A stretch of DNA of 64,000 nt from Jannaschia sp. CCS1 (GTDB lineage: Bacteria > Pseudomonadota > Alphaproteobacteria > Rhodobacterales > Rhodobacteraceae). The notes beneath the pieces were generated by a model, which did not search any database, was not told the DNA's origin, and saw only the letters and a program-made list of their open reading frames with translations. Within the stretch, counting starts at the first letter, position 1; each line of letters opens with the position of its first letter. Positions 41,606 to 51,671 of the stretch are shown in pieces. The position numbers and the translations under genes are program-made. The stretch spans positions 124,001-188,000 of the forward strand of contig NC_007802.1 of the NCBI RefSeq assembly GCF_000013565.1. The letters run 5' to 3'.

Positions 41606-42604
41606 TTACTCCTCCCCTCGTGTGACGCCGCCGAAGTCCTCGTAAGAGCCGTAGGCCTCGTAGCCATAGGCGCCCAGATAGTCGGGTGCGAAGTTGTGTT
41701 CCTGGGCCCAGATGAACCAGTTATCCACGACGGTTCCGGTCAACAGGATGCCGATGCCGCCAGTGATCGGGGTCAGCACCGCGAACCACCAGGCCCATCT
41801 GTGGATGCCTTCCATCGTGGCGTTGAAGCCCATGGTCCAGCGCCAGAACAGGCCAGCTCGCTCGGACGCAGTGCCGCGGTCCACGATCTGCTCCAACTCC
41901 CTGTCGCCGCCGTAGCGGGACACAGCCAGGATCGTCGCGCCGTGCATGGCGAACAACAGGACCGAGCCATAGAGGAACACGATCGAGAGGCAATGGAACG
42001 GGTTGTAGTAGAGGTTGCCGTAGCGGATGGAAAACGCTGTCGTCCAATCCAGGTGCGGGAAGATGCCGTAGGGAACGGCTTCACTCCACGATCCCATCAG
42101 GATCGGGCGGAAGAGACCCAGCACAAGGAACAGCCAGATTGCAGCGAGAAACGCCCAGGCGATATGTTTGCCCATCTGATGCTCGACGGCCAGCATGTAG
42201 GTGCGCAACCACCAGAACATCACCGAGACCAGCAGGAAGAAACTGGAGATGATGTACCACCCGCCATCGTTGAGCGGCGGCATCCGCAGGCCCCATTCGG
42301 GTCCGGGCGGCTCTAGCGACAGCCAGAACAGCTGGCGAATGAACTCCGGCAGGGACCAATCGACATGGGACAGCATGTTGAAGCCTACAATCATGAACCA
42401 GGCCGCACCGGTGGCAAGGCTGATCAGACCGGCATAGCCGAGGTAGATCGGGCCAAGCTGTGCGTTGCCGATCCAGCCGATCAGGGTCGAAAACGAAGCG
42501 CCTGTGCGTTCGCGCATCAGCGTTCCCTGATCATCCATCCCCATTTCGGGCTCACCCTGAACCTGGACCTGGGTAAAGATATTCTGGTATTCGAAGTAAG
42601 CCAT
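41606..42604 (-). CDS. pufM: photosynthetic reaction centre M subunit
   Basis: PufM is one of the two membrane core subunits that hold the bacteriochlorophyll special pair, pheophytins, quinones and non-heme iron. The 332-residue protein has five membrane helices. The special-pair His is visible in [15 protein letters not shown] and iron/quinone ligands in [13 protein letters not shown]; the carotenoid-pocket helix [14 protein letters not shown] is present. Length exceeds the Rhodobacter protein, as in species with PufC. Its ATG overlaps the pufL stop by one base (TAATG). Confidence 0.98.
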   Translation of the reverse strand: MAYFEYQNIFTQVQVQGEPEMGMDDQGTLMRERTGASFSTLIGWIGNAQLGPIYLGYAGLISLATGAAWFMIVGFNMLSHVDWSLPEFIRQLFWLSLEPPGPEWGLRMPPLNDGGWYIISSFFLLVSVMFWWLRTYMLAVEHQMGKHIAWAFLAAIWLFLVLGLFRPILMGSWSEAVPYGIFPHLDWTTAFSIRYGNLYYNPFHCLSIVFLYGSVLLFAMHGATILAVSRYGGDRELEQIVDRGTASERAGLFWRWTMGFNATMEGIHRWAWWFAVLTPITGGIGILLTGTVVDNWFIWAQEHNFAPDYLGAYGYEAYGSYEDFGGVTRGEE

Positions 42605-43512
42605 TATTCGGTCCCCCCAGTGACGTCGGCGTAGCCTGCCTCGGTGCCGTAAGTGGCCATACCGGTCGTGTCATATGCGACGCCCTGATCCGGCCAGATC
42701 GGCAGGTCGAGCCACCAGTTCCACCATTCGGGCCAACCGGCAGTCCAGACAGGACCGGAGATGACGATGCAAACGGCGCTCCAGAACACGGCGGCAATGG
42801 CCAGAAGCATGCCGACGCGGTGAATGCCGAGCGTTCCGATGGAATAACCGATGAAATCGCGGAAGAAGCTGTCTTCATGATCCGGCGTCTTCATCAGCGT
42901 CCCCTTCTCAGGGTTCGCGGCAGACAGGATCAGGCCACCATGCAGCGCCAGCGCGAAGGTCGTGGCGAAGAACAGCGACACGGCGATCATATGCGCGGGA
43001 TTGTAGTGGAAGTGCAGATACGAATACCCAACGTTCGACACCCAATCGAGGTGGCTGAAAATGCCATAGGGAAACCCGTGCCCCCAGGCGCCCATCAGAA
43101 GCGGGCGGATGATGACGAGCGTGACATAGGCGAAGATCGCGAAGGCAAAGGCAAAGGGGACGTGGTAGCCCATGCCCAGCTTGCGCGCGATTTCCACTTC
43201 GCGCAGCGCCCAGGAGATGAACGCGCCAGTCGCGCAGAATGTGATGATTTGCCAAAGCCCGCCCTCCATGAGCGGTGCAAAGCCCAGTCCGTAGGACAGG
43301 TCCGGCGGGGCAATGTTGATCGTCCAGGGGTTGAAGTTGCCCTCCATGGCCGCGCCCCAGAAGATCAGGATTGTCCCCAACAAGGCGAAAAAGGCAGTCG
43401 TGACCCCGAAGAAGCCCACGTAAAACGGGCCGACCCAGAAGTCGAACAGATCGCCGCCCACCAGCGTCCCTCCGCGGACGCGATACTTTTTCTCGAAGCT
43501 TAGCAAAGCCAT
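42604..43512 (-). CDS. pufL: photosynthetic reaction centre L subunit
   Basis: PufL is the second core subunit. The 302-residue protein starts [36 protein letters not shown], the classic L N-terminus, and has five membrane helices with conserved His in [27 protein letters not shown]. It is separated from pufA by a 141-base segment containing strong hairpins, which is expected to let the puf mRNA decay unevenly. Confidence 0.98.
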   Translation of the reverse strand: MALLSFEKKYRVRGGTLVGGDLFDFWVGPFYVGFFGVTTAFFALLGTILIFWGAAMEGNFNPWTINIAPPDLSYGLGFAPLMEGGLWQIITFCATGAFISWALREVEIARKLGMGYHVPFAFAFAIFAYVTLVIIRPLLMGAWGHGFPYGIFSHLDWVSNVGYSYLHFHYNPAHMIAVSLFFATTFALALHGGLILSAANPEKGTLMKTPDHEDSFFRDFIGYSIGTLGIHRVGMLLAIAAVFWSAVCIVISGPVWTAGWPEWWNWWLDLPIWPDQGVAYDTTGMATYGTEAGYADVTGGTE

Positions 43513-43580
43513 GCGTTCTCTCCGCGATTAGCGGCCTGCCCCTGTTGGTGGTCAGCCGTCAGTCAATTCTTGTGGTGTTT

Positions 43581-43616
43581 GCTGCGGGCGAGAGGGGTGA
43601 GGCCCCCGCCCGCAGC
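43581..43616 (-). other. pufA-pufL intercistronic mRNA hairpin (large)
   Basis: Ten-base perfect stem GCTGCGGGCG/CGCCCGCAGC with an inner GGGG/CCCC stem and a three-base bulge. In Rhodobacter a hairpin at this place blocks 3'-to-5' decay so that pufBA mRNA outlasts pufLM mRNA and raises the antenna-to-reaction-centre ratio. The same role is inferred here. Confidence 0.85.
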
Positions 43617-43624
43617 TGTTGTCG

Positions 43625-43639
43625 ATGCCACTTTGGCAT
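43625..43639 (-). other. pufA-pufL intercistronic mRNA hairpin (small)
   Basis: Six-base stem ATGCCA/TGGCAT with a three-base loop, 15 bases after the pufA stop and just before the large hairpin. It probably works with the large one as a decay barrier. Confidence 0.65.
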
Positions 43640-43653
43640 GGGCATTCAGAGGC

Positions 43654-43821
43654 TCACTCGCCGCCGAAACCCATGGTCATTGCGGCGTTCTCAAACCAGT
43701 TCAAGCCGGACGACAGAACCACCAGGTGGATCATCGCTGCCAGCAAGAAGAGGAACACGCCCTGCGCCACGAACACGCGGCGGGGGTCGAAGATGAGCCA
43801 GACTTTGTAGAACTTAGCCAT
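43654..43821 (-). CDS. pufA: light-harvesting 1 alpha chain
   Basis: A 55-residue gene that falls below common length cut-offs. Translation begins [20 protein letters not shown] and contains the single membrane helix with the bacteriochlorophyll-binding His32 in [20 protein letters not shown]. It ends GFGGE. The LIFDPRRVF motif is diagnostic for LH1 alpha. The start follows GAGGGAATAGAGA after the pufB stop, a normal puf ribosome site. Order pufB-pufA-pufL-pufM-pufC is standard. Confidence 0.97.
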   Translation of the reverse strand: MAKFYKVWLIFDPRRVFVAQGVFLFLLAAMIHLVVLSSGLNWFENAAMTMGFGGE

Positions 43822-43835
43822 TCTCTATTCCCTCT

Positions 43836-43985
43836 TCAGAACCAGGGCGCCCAAAAGTACGTGGCGATATGAGCGACAAGGGCAACGGCCGAAAACAGCC
43901 AGAGCCCGCTCATATACACCGCGTGCAATTCTTGCGCCTGCTCGTCGGTGAGACCTGTAAAAGACAGGTCGGAATTATCAGCCAT
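43836..43985 (-). CDS. pufB: light-harvesting 1 beta chain
   Basis: The 49-residue beta polypeptide starts [20 protein letters not shown], has the bacteriochlorophyll ligand His39 ([16 protein letters not shown]) and the second conserved His21. ATG 43985 is preceded by GGAGGAAA; an upstream in-frame ATG at 44018 lacks homology. It lies 212 bases downstream of pufQ; that gap holds no convincing gene, only a small six-base-stem hairpin at 44012-44028. Confidence 0.97.
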   Translation of the reverse strand: MADNSDLSFTGLTDEQAQELHAVYMSGLWLFSAVALVAHIATYFWAPWF

Positions 43986-44197
43986 ATTTTCCTCCGGAAC
44001 GTCAGACTGACGCCGCAAACCCTGCGGCCGGGCCCCGACAAGGCGTCATTACCCTGCCGGCATTCCATCAAAGACGCGCGGATGCGCACCAAAGATGAAC
44101 CCAGTATCGGCTCCGGTCGTCACGCCGAGAATATCGTGGCCTTCGATCCGCACACCTGGGTCTAGACAGGCCTTGTCGTGCGGATTGGGGCGTCTTT

Positions 44198-44419
44198 TCA
44201 GGCGGCGAAGATCATCGGTGTGATGATGCCAGCCTGGCGGTAAGCCCGCTTGATCGGACCTTTGTCGGTCATGCTGCCCGAGCGGATTGCGGCGATGGCC
44301 CATGTAAGCGTGGCCAGCGGCAACGTCGCGACAAAGATGATCGCAAAATAGATCATGAATTCCGTTTTTGGCGGCTTCGTCGTCCGCGAAACGGGAGTCA
44401 TTGAGGTCATGTCACTCAT
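44198..44419 (-). CDS. pufQ: PufQ protein (bacteriochlorophyll synthesis/assembly)
   Basis: A 73-residue protein with one membrane helix ([22 protein letters not shown]) and the conserved C-terminal [20 protein letters not shown]. PufQ raises bacteriochlorophyll formation in Rhodobacter by a mechanism still debated. ATG 44419 lies inside the bchZ end (eight-base overlap) with GGAGGAGAAA in bchZ as ribosome site, so puf transcription continues from the bch operon or from a promoter inside bchZ. Confidence 0.92.
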   Translation of the reverse strand: MSDMTSMTPVSRTTKPPKTEFMIYFAIIFVATLPLATLTWAIAAIRSGSMTDKGPIKRAYRQAGIITPMIFAA

Positions 44420-45896
44420 CTGATTTCTCCTCCTCATCGAAATCAAAACCGGCAGGCGCCAGGCGCTTGACGGTATCTTCCATTACCCGTTCCGCTCCCC
44501 CTTCAAGGGCGGCCTTTTCGGCAGCATCCCTTAGGGTTTTGGCGGCAGAAATACGGGTCAGGATCGGGTGCTCGGCCACGATGCGGTCCAGCAGGCGTTG
44601 CGCCTCTGGCTCCCACGGGAAATCGCGGCGAAGGGTGGCAGGCGTTGCAGCGGCGCTATCCATCTCGCTGCCCAAAGGCAGAATGTGGAACAGCGCATCA
44701 AACAGGCCGTTGCAGACCTCCTGCAACATGTAAGTGGCCCCAGCGTAACCCATGAAGGGCGTGCCCGTGGCTCGGCGGATCGCGGCACCGGGGAAGCTGG
44801 CGGCAATGAATGTGGGCTTGGGCCCGAAGCCTGCGGCCATCTCAGCCAGGTACATCTTCTCGTTGATGGACCCCATCAGAACCAGCGGGCGTTTTTCAGA
44901 CACCATCGCGCGGACGGCGTCGTTGTCTGTCTTCTTGCCAGCGGTCCGTGCCACGGCAAAGGCACAGGGCAGACCAAGATCATCTTCCAGATACTTGCGG
45001 ACACCGCGCGCGTAGGTTTCATTCGCGACGATCCCGAAGGAGGCGGTGGCAAAGAAATCCTGCGTGACAGACCGCCAGAGATCCCAGACGGGCTTGATGG
45101 TGGAGTGCTTTTCCTGCTCGATGAACGGCTCTGCATCCAGTCCTGTCATCTCGGCCAAGGTGCGCAGGAACTTCGTCGTGCTGTCCACGCCAATGGGCGC
45201 TTGCAGGTAGGGCTTGCCCAGAACCTCACACAGCCCGCGCCCGAACTCGCGATACATGCAGATGTTCACATCGGCATTTACTAGGTCGCGCATCTCGGCC
45301 ACATGGGCACCCAAAGGCATCACCATGTTCACTTCGCATCCGATGCCTTCGACAAGACGCCGGATCTCGGCCAGATCGCTTGGCATGTTGAATGTGCCAT
45401 ACATCGGCCCGAGGATGTTGACGCGGGGTGCGGCGCCGTCTTCCCGCTTCTTCTCACGCGGCATCCGGCCTTTGGTCATGCCAAACTCGGTGAAGATCCA
45501 GGTCATAGCGCGGTCGGCGCTTTCCCATTGATCCTCATCAATCGTGCGGGGCAGGAAGCGCTGAATATTGGTGCCCATGGGCGTGACACCGCCGCCAATC
45601 ATCTCGGCAATCGAGCCGGTGACAACCACAGACGGAAGCGCCGGGTCGAGCGTTTCCCAAGCGCGCTTCATCGCGCCTTCGGTGCCGTCACGGCCAAGCT
45701 CTTCCTCGCCAAGGCCCGTCGTGACGATGGGCAGCTCGTGCGGCGGAAGGCCGTCGGTATAGTGGAGGATCGACGTGACGGGCAGGTTTTCGCAACCGAC
45801 CGGGCCGTCGATGATCACCTGCAGGCCCTTCACTGCAGTGAACGCGTAAACGCTGCCCCAGTAGCCGCCTGCCCTATCGTGATCCTGCACCAACAT
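44412..45896 (-). CDS. bchZ: chlorophyllide a reductase subunit Z
   Basis: BchZ with BchY forms the nitrogenase-like catalytic component that reduces ring B of chlorophyllide a. The 494-residue protein starts [24 protein letters not shown] and has the cluster-region cysteine in [15 protein letters not shown] and the [15 protein letters not shown] loop. The ATG directly abuts the bchY stop. The acidic end overlaps the pufQ start. Confidence 0.97.
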   Translation of the reverse strand: MLVQDHDRAGGYWGSVYAFTAVKGLQVIIDGPVGCENLPVTSILHYTDGLPPHELPIVTTGLGEEELGRDGTEGAMKRAWETLDPALPSVVVTGSIAEMIGGGVTPMGTNIQRFLPRTIDEDQWESADRAMTWIFTEFGMTKGRMPREKKREDGAAPRVNILGPMYGTFNMPSDLAEIRRLVEGIGCEVNMVMPLGAHVAEMRDLVNADVNICMYREFGRGLCEVLGKPYLQAPIGVDSTTKFLRTLAEMTGLDAEPFIEQEKHSTIKPVWDLWRSVTQDFFATASFGIVANETYARGVRKYLEDDLGLPCAFAVARTAGKKTDNDAVRAMVSEKRPLVLMGSINEKMYLAEMAAGFGPKPTFIAASFPGAAIRRATGTPFMGYAGATYMLQEVCNGLFDALFHILPLGSEMDSAAATPATLRRDFPWEPEAQRLLDRIVAEHPILTRISAAKTLRDAAEKAALEGGAERVMEDTVKRLAPAGFDFDEEEKSDE

Positions 45897-47462
45897 CTAA
45901 ATCATCTGCTCCGCTTTGGCGACGCGGGCCTGCTTGTCCAACTTCTTCTGATGTGCGGCACGGAAATCAGGGCGCAGGTTCGGCGCACCTTCCCAGATGC
46001 CAGCGGTATCCCCGGTGCCAACGCCTTCAAAGAACGCTTTCATCGAGGACATGCGGTCCTTGTTGCCCATCGCGGCGTTGACGACCTGTTGCAGGCTGCC
46101 AGCGCCCATCGGACCCATCAGGGGACGTGCGGAAATGAGGTTGGTGAAGTAGAGCGAGGGAATGCCAAGCTCCTTCCCCTTCTGCACGACGGGCGTGGTG
46201 CCAATCGCGAGGTCAGGCCTGATCGCCTCCATCGCGGCGCAATCGTCTTCCAAGGACGCGCGGAATTTGACCTTCACGCCACGCGCTTCCAGCCATTCGA
46301 CGTCCGGCTCGGACCATTTGGACTTGGCGCACGCGGTGCCGACATAGGGAATATTTGCCCCGGATTCGATCAGCAGACGGGCGACAAGAAGTTCGCTGCC
46401 TTCATACCCCGAAAGGGTAATCGTGCCGTCAATCGGCGTGGATGCGAGCGCGGATTTGATCGCGGGAAGGAAGGCATTTTGGGCCTCGGCAATCTTGTCA
46501 GCACCAACATCGTACGCGTTTCCAATCGCCTCCAGCCACGCGGCGGTGCCGTCATGGCCCACGGGCGCAGAGCCCACGATTGTGCGACCAGCGGCCTCAA
46601 ACTCCCGAATTGCGGCGGTGTAGAAGGGGTGGATCGCGGCCACCACCTTGCTATCCAACGCGGAATAGAGCTCACGCCACTCACGGCAGGGAACGACCGG
46701 ACCTGCCGCCAGACCGAGTGGCGCGAGCATCCCTGCAATCCCCAAGGGGTCCGCAGGGAACATTTCGCCCAACAGCGTAACTGTCGGACGGTCTGAAACA
46801 CCCGAGACAGGAGCCATAACTGGACCGGCCTCCACTTCCTGTCGGGCATAGTTGAGCATCGCCCCGGCCAAGACATCTTTCGCCTCGGCATGGGTCGGCA
46901 CTCCGAAGCCAGGAACGTCGATACCGACGATCCGGACCCCATTGATTTCGTCGGGCAGAAGCCGCAACGGAACACCGGATGCGGTGGGAACACAGAGGTT
47001 CGTCACCACAATCGCATCATATCTTTCCGGATCCGCCATTTCGTGGACGGACTCGCGGATGTCTTCGAACAGCTTGCCGGTGACAAGCGTCTCGGAGTTG
47101 AACGGGACGTATCCGACCGACCGGCGCGCGCCGTAGAAGTGGGACACGAAGGTCAGGCCATAAACGCAGCAGGCGGACCCTGACAAAACAGTCGCCACGC
47201 GGCGCATCCGAAGCCCCACACGGAGGGAACCGAAGGCGGGGCACATGCTTTGCGGGCGGTCGTGGGGGCCCGTCGGGTAATCTTTGGCGAATTGATCCAG
47301 AACGTCGGACTTGCCAGCGCTGCGCGCGGCGGCCTCCATCGTGGCGGCACCCGCGTGACAGCCCATACCATCGGTGCCGACGGGGGCCTCGCGATCTGCA
47401 ACGGCCTCCCCTTCGATCACGTCAACCTCACCGGCGGTGTCGTATGTTGTTTCCCGGCTCAT
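45897..47462 (-). CDS. bchY: chlorophyllide a reductase subunit Y
   Basis: BchY is the partner of BchZ. The 521-residue protein has family cysteines in QSMCPAFGSLRVG, LSGSACCVYGLTF and VTNLCVPTASGVP, which surround the [4Fe-4S] cluster site. An N-terminal stretch of about 60 residues is variable. Its ATG overlaps the bchX stop (ATGA), and its TAG abuts the bchZ ATG. Confidence 0.97.
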   Translation of the reverse strand: MSRETTYDTAGEVDVIEGEAVADREAPVGTDGMGCHAGAATMEAAARSAGKSDVLDQFAKDYPTGPHDRPQSMCPAFGSLRVGLRMRRVATVLSGSACCVYGLTFVSHFYGARRSVGYVPFNSETLVTGKLFEDIRESVHEMADPERYDAIVVTNLCVPTASGVPLRLLPDEINGVRIVGIDVPGFGVPTHAEAKDVLAGAMLNYARQEVEAGPVMAPVSGVSDRPTVTLLGEMFPADPLGIAGMLAPLGLAAGPVVPCREWRELYSALDSKVVAAIHPFYTAAIREFEAAGRTIVGSAPVGHDGTAAWLEAIGNAYDVGADKIAEAQNAFLPAIKSALASTPIDGTITLSGYEGSELLVARLLIESGANIPYVGTACAKSKWSEPDVEWLEARGVKVKFRASLEDDCAAMEAIRPDLAIGTTPVVQKGKELGIPSLYFTNLISARPLMGPMGAGSLQQVVNAAMGNKDRMSSMKAFFEGVGTGDTAGIWEGAPNLRPDFRAAHQKKLDKQARVAKAEQMI

Positions 47463-48457
47463 GCGTCGTCGTACACAACTTCGAGGGAGTCTTTCGCGGC
47501 GGCGTTCTTGCCACGCATGTCCTGATCCGTGGCGGGTTCCAGCACCACGCCTGCGCCAGTATCGGACCCATCAAACAGCGCCAGAAGACCATCCTGGTTC
47601 AGCGCGGTCGGGCGCATTGGCGGGGCAGTGGCCACGTTATCGCCAAGCTCTGCGAACAAGGCCCCCCATTCGGATTCGCCGGTGCCCACGATCTGATAGT
47701 TCGCGGATTTCTTGCGGAGGTCATCGTTCTGCGGGATCGACGCGAGAACGGGAATATCGACCGCCTCGGCAAAAGCCTGCGCCTCGCCTGAGCCATCGTC
47801 CTTGTTGATCACCAGACCCGCCACACCGACATTGCCGCCCATCTTGCGGAAGTATTCGACGGCGGAACACACGTTGTTGGCGACATAAAGGCTTTGCAGA
47901 TCATTCGATGCGACCAGGATCACCTTCTGCGCCATGTCACGGGCAATCGGCAAACCGAAGCCGCCGCAGACCACATCGCCCAGGAAGTCGAGCAGAACGT
48001 AGTCAAAATCCCAATCATGGAAGCCGAGCTTTTCCAGGAGTTCAAACCCGTGGATGATGCCCCGGCCACCGCAGCCACGACCCACTTCCGGCCCGCCAAG
48101 CTCCATCGCGAAAACACCGCCGCGCTTGAAGCAGACGTCGCCGATCTGAACCTCTTCACCGGCCAGTTTCTTGGCGGAGGATGTCTCGATAATCGTCGGG
48201 CAGGCCTTGCCCCCGAACAGTAGGGAAGTCGTGTCAGATTTGGGGTCGCATCCGATCAGCAACACGCGCTTGCCCTGCTCCGCCATCATGTGGCTGAGGT
48301 TGGCCAGCGTGAACGATTTTCCAATGCCGCCCTTGCCATAGATCGCGATGATCTGGGTTTTCTTCGTAGGCTCACCCTGGGGAACCTCCAGCGAAGGCTC
48401 CGCGGCTTCGTCGCGCAAGTTCGCGTCGTAGTCCTTGAGGTTCGGGATATCTTTCAT
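47459..48457 (-). CDS. bchX: chlorophyllide a reductase iron protein
   Basis: BchX is the ATP-dependent electron donor to BchYZ. The 332-residue protein resembles BchL with P-loop [16 protein letters not shown] (residues 39-54) and [4Fe-4S]-bridging cysteines in [12 protein letters not shown] and [18 protein letters not shown] instead of GKSTT in the P-loop separates BchX from BchL. It overlaps bchC upstream and bchY downstream by four bases. Confidence 0.97.
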   Translation of the reverse strand: MKDIPNLKDYDANLRDEAAEPSLEVPQGEPTKKTQIIAIYGKGGIGKSFTLANLSHMMAEQGKRVLLIGCDPKSDTTSLLFGGKACPTIIETSSAKKLAGEEVQIGDVCFKRGGVFAMELGGPEVGRGCGGRGIIHGFELLEKLGFHDWDFDYVLLDFLGDVVCGGFGLPIARDMAQKVILVASNDLQSLYVANNVCSAVEYFRKMGGNVGVAGLVINKDDGSGEAQAFAEAVDIPVLASIPQNDDLRKKSANYQIVGTGESEWGALFAELGDNVATAPPMRPTALNQDGLLALFDGSDTGAGVVLEPATDQDMRGKNAAAKDSLEVVYDDA

Positions 48458-49431
48458 TGGACGGTCTCCCCGTTACGCCCTGTCGCTTCGCGGCTTGAGG
48501 GCGCCCAGTTCAGGATCATTTTCAGGCAAGCCGCGTCTTCGAAGGCGGTCTGATACGCTTCCGCGGCCTGGTCTGAATTGCGTGTGTGCGTGATGAGGTC
48601 ATCAAGGCTCAGCGCGCCGTGGTCGATCAGATCGCGCGTGGCAATCAGGTCATCGCGCGTCCATTCTGCGGCGATACGCATCCGCGCCTCGCGCATGAAG
48701 GCCGGCGGAAACGCGAAGGTCAGAGGCTCGGGGTAGAACCCAGCGAGCACGATCTCTCCACCCTTCTTGAGACGAGCGATCAAGGTGTTCAGAAGGTCGG
48801 ACTGGCCGCTGGCATCGTAGATACAGCTATAATCCTTGCGATCATCGGCATCGGGATGCAGGACCTCGTAGCCGGTGGCCCCTTGGGCGCGGTCGGCATC
48901 GATTTCCCAAACGGTGGGCGCTTTCCCACCGGCGGCAATCGTCAAACGGGCCAGAAGGCGCCCGAAGACGCCATGGCCCACAATCAGCTCAGGCAACTGC
49001 TTGTCCATCCCTGCCATCGCGTGGCGGGCGGTTGCTGCAAGGGCAAGCAGCGCGCCCTCGGCTTTCAATGCCGGATCAATCCGCACAACTCGGTCGGCGG
49101 CGGACACAAGGCGTGCCGATGCGCCACCAAAAAGGCCCTTCACATCACCATAGCAATTTGCACCGGGAACAAAGACGCGGTCCCCCGGCTTGAAGCCTGT
49201 GTTTGCCGCAGCTTCCACCACCTCACCTGCCGCCTCATATCCGGGCACGAGGGGATATCCCATGCCGGGGAATGGTGGCATCTGGCCAGACCAGAACAAT
49301 TTCTCCGTCCCGGTAGAGATCCCGGAATGCGACACATCAATCACCAGATCACCGTCGGATGGAGCGCACAGGTCAACCTGTCCCAGGCCCAGAGCCTTCG
49401 GTCCTTCCAATATGACTGCTGTGGTGTGCAA
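48454..49431 (-). CDS. bchC: bacteriochlorophyllide dehydrogenase (3-hydroxyethyl oxidation)
   Basis: BchC oxidises the C3 hydroxyethyl to acetyl, a late step toward bacteriochlorophyll a. The 325-residue medium-chain-dehydrogenase-like protein starts [19 protein letters not shown] and has [14 protein letters not shown] and the cofactor region [15 protein letters not shown]. The frame is open to 49557, but the family begins at the TTG codon at 49431, which has AAGGAG eight bases upstream; ATG starts further up would lie inside the promoter palindromes. It begins the bchCXYZ-puf operon. Confidence 0.93.
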   Translation of the reverse strand: MHTTAVILEGPKALGLGQVDLCAPSDGDLVIDVSHSGISTGTEKLFWSGQMPPFPGMGYPLVPGYEAAGEVVEAAANTGFKPGDRVFVPGANCYGDVKGLFGGASARLVSAADRVVRIDPALKAEGALLALAATARHAMAGMDKQLPELIVGHGVFGRLLARLTIAAGGKAPTVWEIDADRAQGATGYEVLHPDADDRKDYSCIYDASGQSDLLNTLIARLKKGGEIVLAGFYPEPLTFAFPPAFMREARMRIAAEWTRDDLIATRDLIDHGALSLDDLITHTRNSDQAAEAYQTAFEDAACLKMILNWAPSSREATGRNGETVQ

Positions 49432-49512
49432 AGCTGCTGCTCCTTGGTTCGTTGATAGCTGCGACGCGCACGCCGGGATGCAAAAGAATCCTCTGGGTGC
49501 GACAATCCGTGG

Positions 49513-49530
49513 TGTCAGTTTAACCTGACA
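49513..49530. promoter_or_regulatory. PpsR/CrtJ operator 1 upstream of bchC
   Basis: Perfect TGT-N12-ACA (TGTCAGTTTAACCTGACA). It covers the probable -10 box and lies eight bases from operator 2, the classical tandem spacing of the Rhodobacter bchC promoter. Confidence 0.88.
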
Positions 49531-49544
49531 CTTAGTCATGTCAA
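49517..49544 (-). promoter_or_regulatory. sigma70-type promoter of bchC
   Basis: Minus strand: consensus -35 TTGACA (49544-49539), 16-base spacer, -10 TAAACT (49522-49517). Both hexamers lie inside the two palindromes, so PpsR and RNA polymerase would compete. Confidence 0.7.
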
Positions 49545-49556
49545 CGTGAATAGACA
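49539..49556. promoter_or_regulatory. PpsR/CrtJ operator 2 upstream of bchC
   Basis: Perfect TGT-N12-ACA (TGTCAACGTGAATAGACA). It contains the TTGACA -35 box on the minus strand and lies 25 bases from the crtF stop. Confidence 0.85.
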
Positions 49557-49581
49557 TATCACTTGTAAGAGATCTCGGGCG

Positions 49582-50718
49582 TCAGGCCTTGGCGGCGCAA
49601 ACCATCCCGGTGACGAACGGCCGTCCGGTGCGCACAATCGTGACGTCATGGAAGCCCGCATGGGCCAGATGGCCGGAAATTTCAGCCGCACTCCGGGCCT
49701 TGCCCGTTCTCATCGCCATACAATACGGGCCAAAGTAGGCATCCCCGGGTCTGTTCGGCGTATCCCCGCCAGACATGGGCTCTGCCACGATGATGCGCCC
49801 GCCGGATGGCAACGCGGCGTGAGCTTTGGCCAGCAACATACTCACCGTCTCGTCGGCATGGTCGTACAAAACCCGAACCAAGCTGATGGCATCTGCGCAG
49901 TTTGGCAGCACATCAGTACGGAACGACCCGCCCGTTATGTCAGCGCGACTGGACACTCCGTCCCTCTCGAACCGGGCCGTAGCGGGCGCGATCACGGCGG
50001 GCAGGTCGAACAGATGAAGGTTCAGATCAGGGTAGGCATGCCCAGCCGCAGACAGGAACACCCCGGTGCCGCCACCAACGTCCAATAGGGTTTTCACGCC
50101 AGACAGATCCAGATGTGCCAGAGCCTCCTCCGCCACAAGCGCTTGGCTGTCGGCCATCAATTCAGAATAGGTTGCAGCGACCTGCGGGTCGACGTTGCCG
50201 GATGCGCCAAACACGTAAGGCCAGAACCCTGCAAGCTCCGTATCGGAGCCGTCTTTGAAAAACGCCACCGGATCCGCAAGATCACGGTACAGGACATCAT
50301 GGTGGCGGATCATCTGTTGCAGGCCAGGTATCCCGGGCAGCGCCGCCCCGAGCCGTCCCAAAGCGTATCGCCCATCGCTTTGCCGTGCCATCAACCCAAG
50401 GGCAGATGCGCCCTGGGCAAGAACTTTCATGCGCGGCTCGGACACGCCAGTGCGGCGGGATAAGTCAGCTAGAGTGCGCGGTTGAAGACGAAGGTGATCA
50501 GGCAGGTCAAACTCCACGAAAGCCATCAGGATCTGACTGTGCGCAAAGCCTGCAACCAGATCGAACAGCGCCTCACCATCTTTCCTGGCAAGTGTCGCGG
50601 CGATGGGCAGACGGGCTGCGCGCTGTTGAAAGCGACGCGACCCGATCAGAGCCGTCCGCCACGCATAGAAGCGGTCTTTCAGGGATGTTTTGGTGTCTTG
50701 CGGATCGGCGAGCGCCAT
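49582..50718 (-). CDS. crtF: hydroxyneurosporene O-methyltransferase
   Basis: CrtF methylates the 1-hydroxyl of the carotenoid to the methoxy group of spheroidene. The 378-residue protein has a winged-helix dimerisation domain (LPDHLRLQPRTLADLSRRTGV) and the SAM domain with LLDVGGGTGVFLSAA, the DLPAVIAPA acidic strand and IIVAEPMSGG. Its ATG abuts the crtE stop with no gap, and 150 bases holding the bchC promoter follow it. Confidence 0.96.
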   Translation of the reverse strand: MALADPQDTKTSLKDRFYAWRTALIGSRRFQQRAARLPIAATLARKDGEALFDLVAGFAHSQILMAFVEFDLPDHLRLQPRTLADLSRRTGVSEPRMKVLAQGASALGLMARQSDGRYALGRLGAALPGIPGLQQMIRHHDVLYRDLADPVAFFKDGSDTELAGFWPYVFGASGNVDPQVAATYSELMADSQALVAEEALAHLDLSGVKTLLDVGGGTGVFLSAAGHAYPDLNLHLFDLPAVIAPATARFERDGVSSRADITGGSFRTDVLPNCADAISLVRVLYDHADETVSMLLAKAHAALPSGGRIIVAEPMSGGDTPNRPGDAYFGPYCMAMRTGKARSAAEISGHLAHAGFHDVTIVRTGRPFVTGMVCAAKA

Positions 50719-51591
50719 TTATTCAGCGGCCTGAACCGGAGGCATCACGGGCGTCAGACGTTCCGCAGTTTTGCGTACCATTTCGGCCAGCATCGCCTCC
50801 CCCGGACAAGCCGGAATGGAGGAAATCGCGCCGGAGAGGATATCTTCCAACCGCCTGATGGCCCCACGCACGCCAAACTCGGTCACAGCATTGGGGCGGT
50901 CATGGATTTCGTCTTGATGGGCGGGCTTCCCAAGTGTCGCCTCATCATAAAGCGCATCCCGCAAGTCATCGGCGACCTGAAAGGCTTCGCCAATACGGGC
51001 CCCAAGTTCGGTCCACGGTTCCGGATCTTCCCCGGCGGCCGCGGCGCCCATACGCGTGGCGGCGGTAAAAAGCGCACCGGTCTTGGCGCGGTGATAGGCG
51101 GAGAGGTCGATCTTGTCCTCACTCTCCCACCCCTGCCCGGCACAGATGCCGCCGGGCATGCCGGTGGATTGGCCAAGGATTTTCATCAACTCAATGGCGC
51201 GGAGCGGATCATGATGGGCGACCCGGGTCAGAACCTCAAAGGATGCGATGATCAGGCTGTCACCCGCCAGAAGCGCCAGCGGCTCGGAATAAGCCTTGTG
51301 GACGGAGGGCTTCCCCCGCCGCACATCAGCGTCGTCAAAACAGGGCATATCATCATGGACAAGGCTGGCACAGTGGATCAGCTCGATCGCGGTCGCCGCG
51401 GCATCAGCCATCGCGGGTTGTGGATCACCGCATGCCAGGGCAACGGACAGGCAAATCGTAGGACGAATGCGAGCACCACCGGGGGTCACGGAATATTCAA
51501 GGGCGGAGGCCAGCTTCGTGGGCGCGACATTGCCCTGCGCCTGTGTGATAGCCGCGGAAATTGCGTGCTCAATCCGGGGTTTCAAGGGCAT
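50719..51591 (-). CDS. crtE: geranylgeranyl diphosphate synthase
   Basis: CrtE builds the C20 precursor for carotenoids and for the bacteriochlorophyll tail. The 290-residue protein has the first aspartate motif LVHDDMPCFDDADVRRG and the second motif FQVADDLRDALYD, as in bacterial GGPP synthases. ATG 51591 has GAGGAGG before it; the longer frame to 51690 runs through the operators. It is divergent from crtD and leads the crtEF operon. Confidence 0.96.
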   Translation of the reverse strand: MPLKPRIEHAISAAITQAQGNVAPTKLASALEYSVTPGGARIRPTICLSVALACGDPQPAMADAAATAIELIHCASLVHDDMPCFDDADVRRGKPSVHKAYSEPLALLAGDSLIIASFEVLTRVAHHDPLRAIELMKILGQSTGMPGGICAGQGWESEDKIDLSAYHRAKTGALFTAATRMGAAAAGEDPEPWTELGARIGEAFQVADDLRDALYDEATLGKPAHQDEIHDRPNAVTEFGVRGAIRRLEDILSGAISSIPACPGEAMLAEMVRKTAERLTPVMPPVQAAE

Positions 51592-51640
51592 GGGTTGCAC
51601 CTCCTCAAAGGGATTCGGTTCACGGATCTGACACCCGATA

Positions 51641-51658
51641 TGTAAATCAGACTGGACA
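51641..51658. promoter_or_regulatory. PpsR/CrtJ operator, crtE side
   Basis: Perfect TGT-N12-ACA (TGTAAATCAGACTGGACA) in the 99-base crtE/crtD gap, 13 bases from the crtD-side site. Confidence 0.78.
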
Positions 51659-51671
51659 TATACGGGATAGG

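Noticed and set aside
43986-44197. Possible extra small gene between pufQ and pufB
   Set aside because: No frame shows membrane-helix or antenna features or a good ribosome site; only a six-base-stem hairpin is visible.
45303-46796. Plus-strand open frame of 497 codons
   Set aside because: Antisense to bchZ and bchY; composition rich in H, R, G and D typical of shadow frames.
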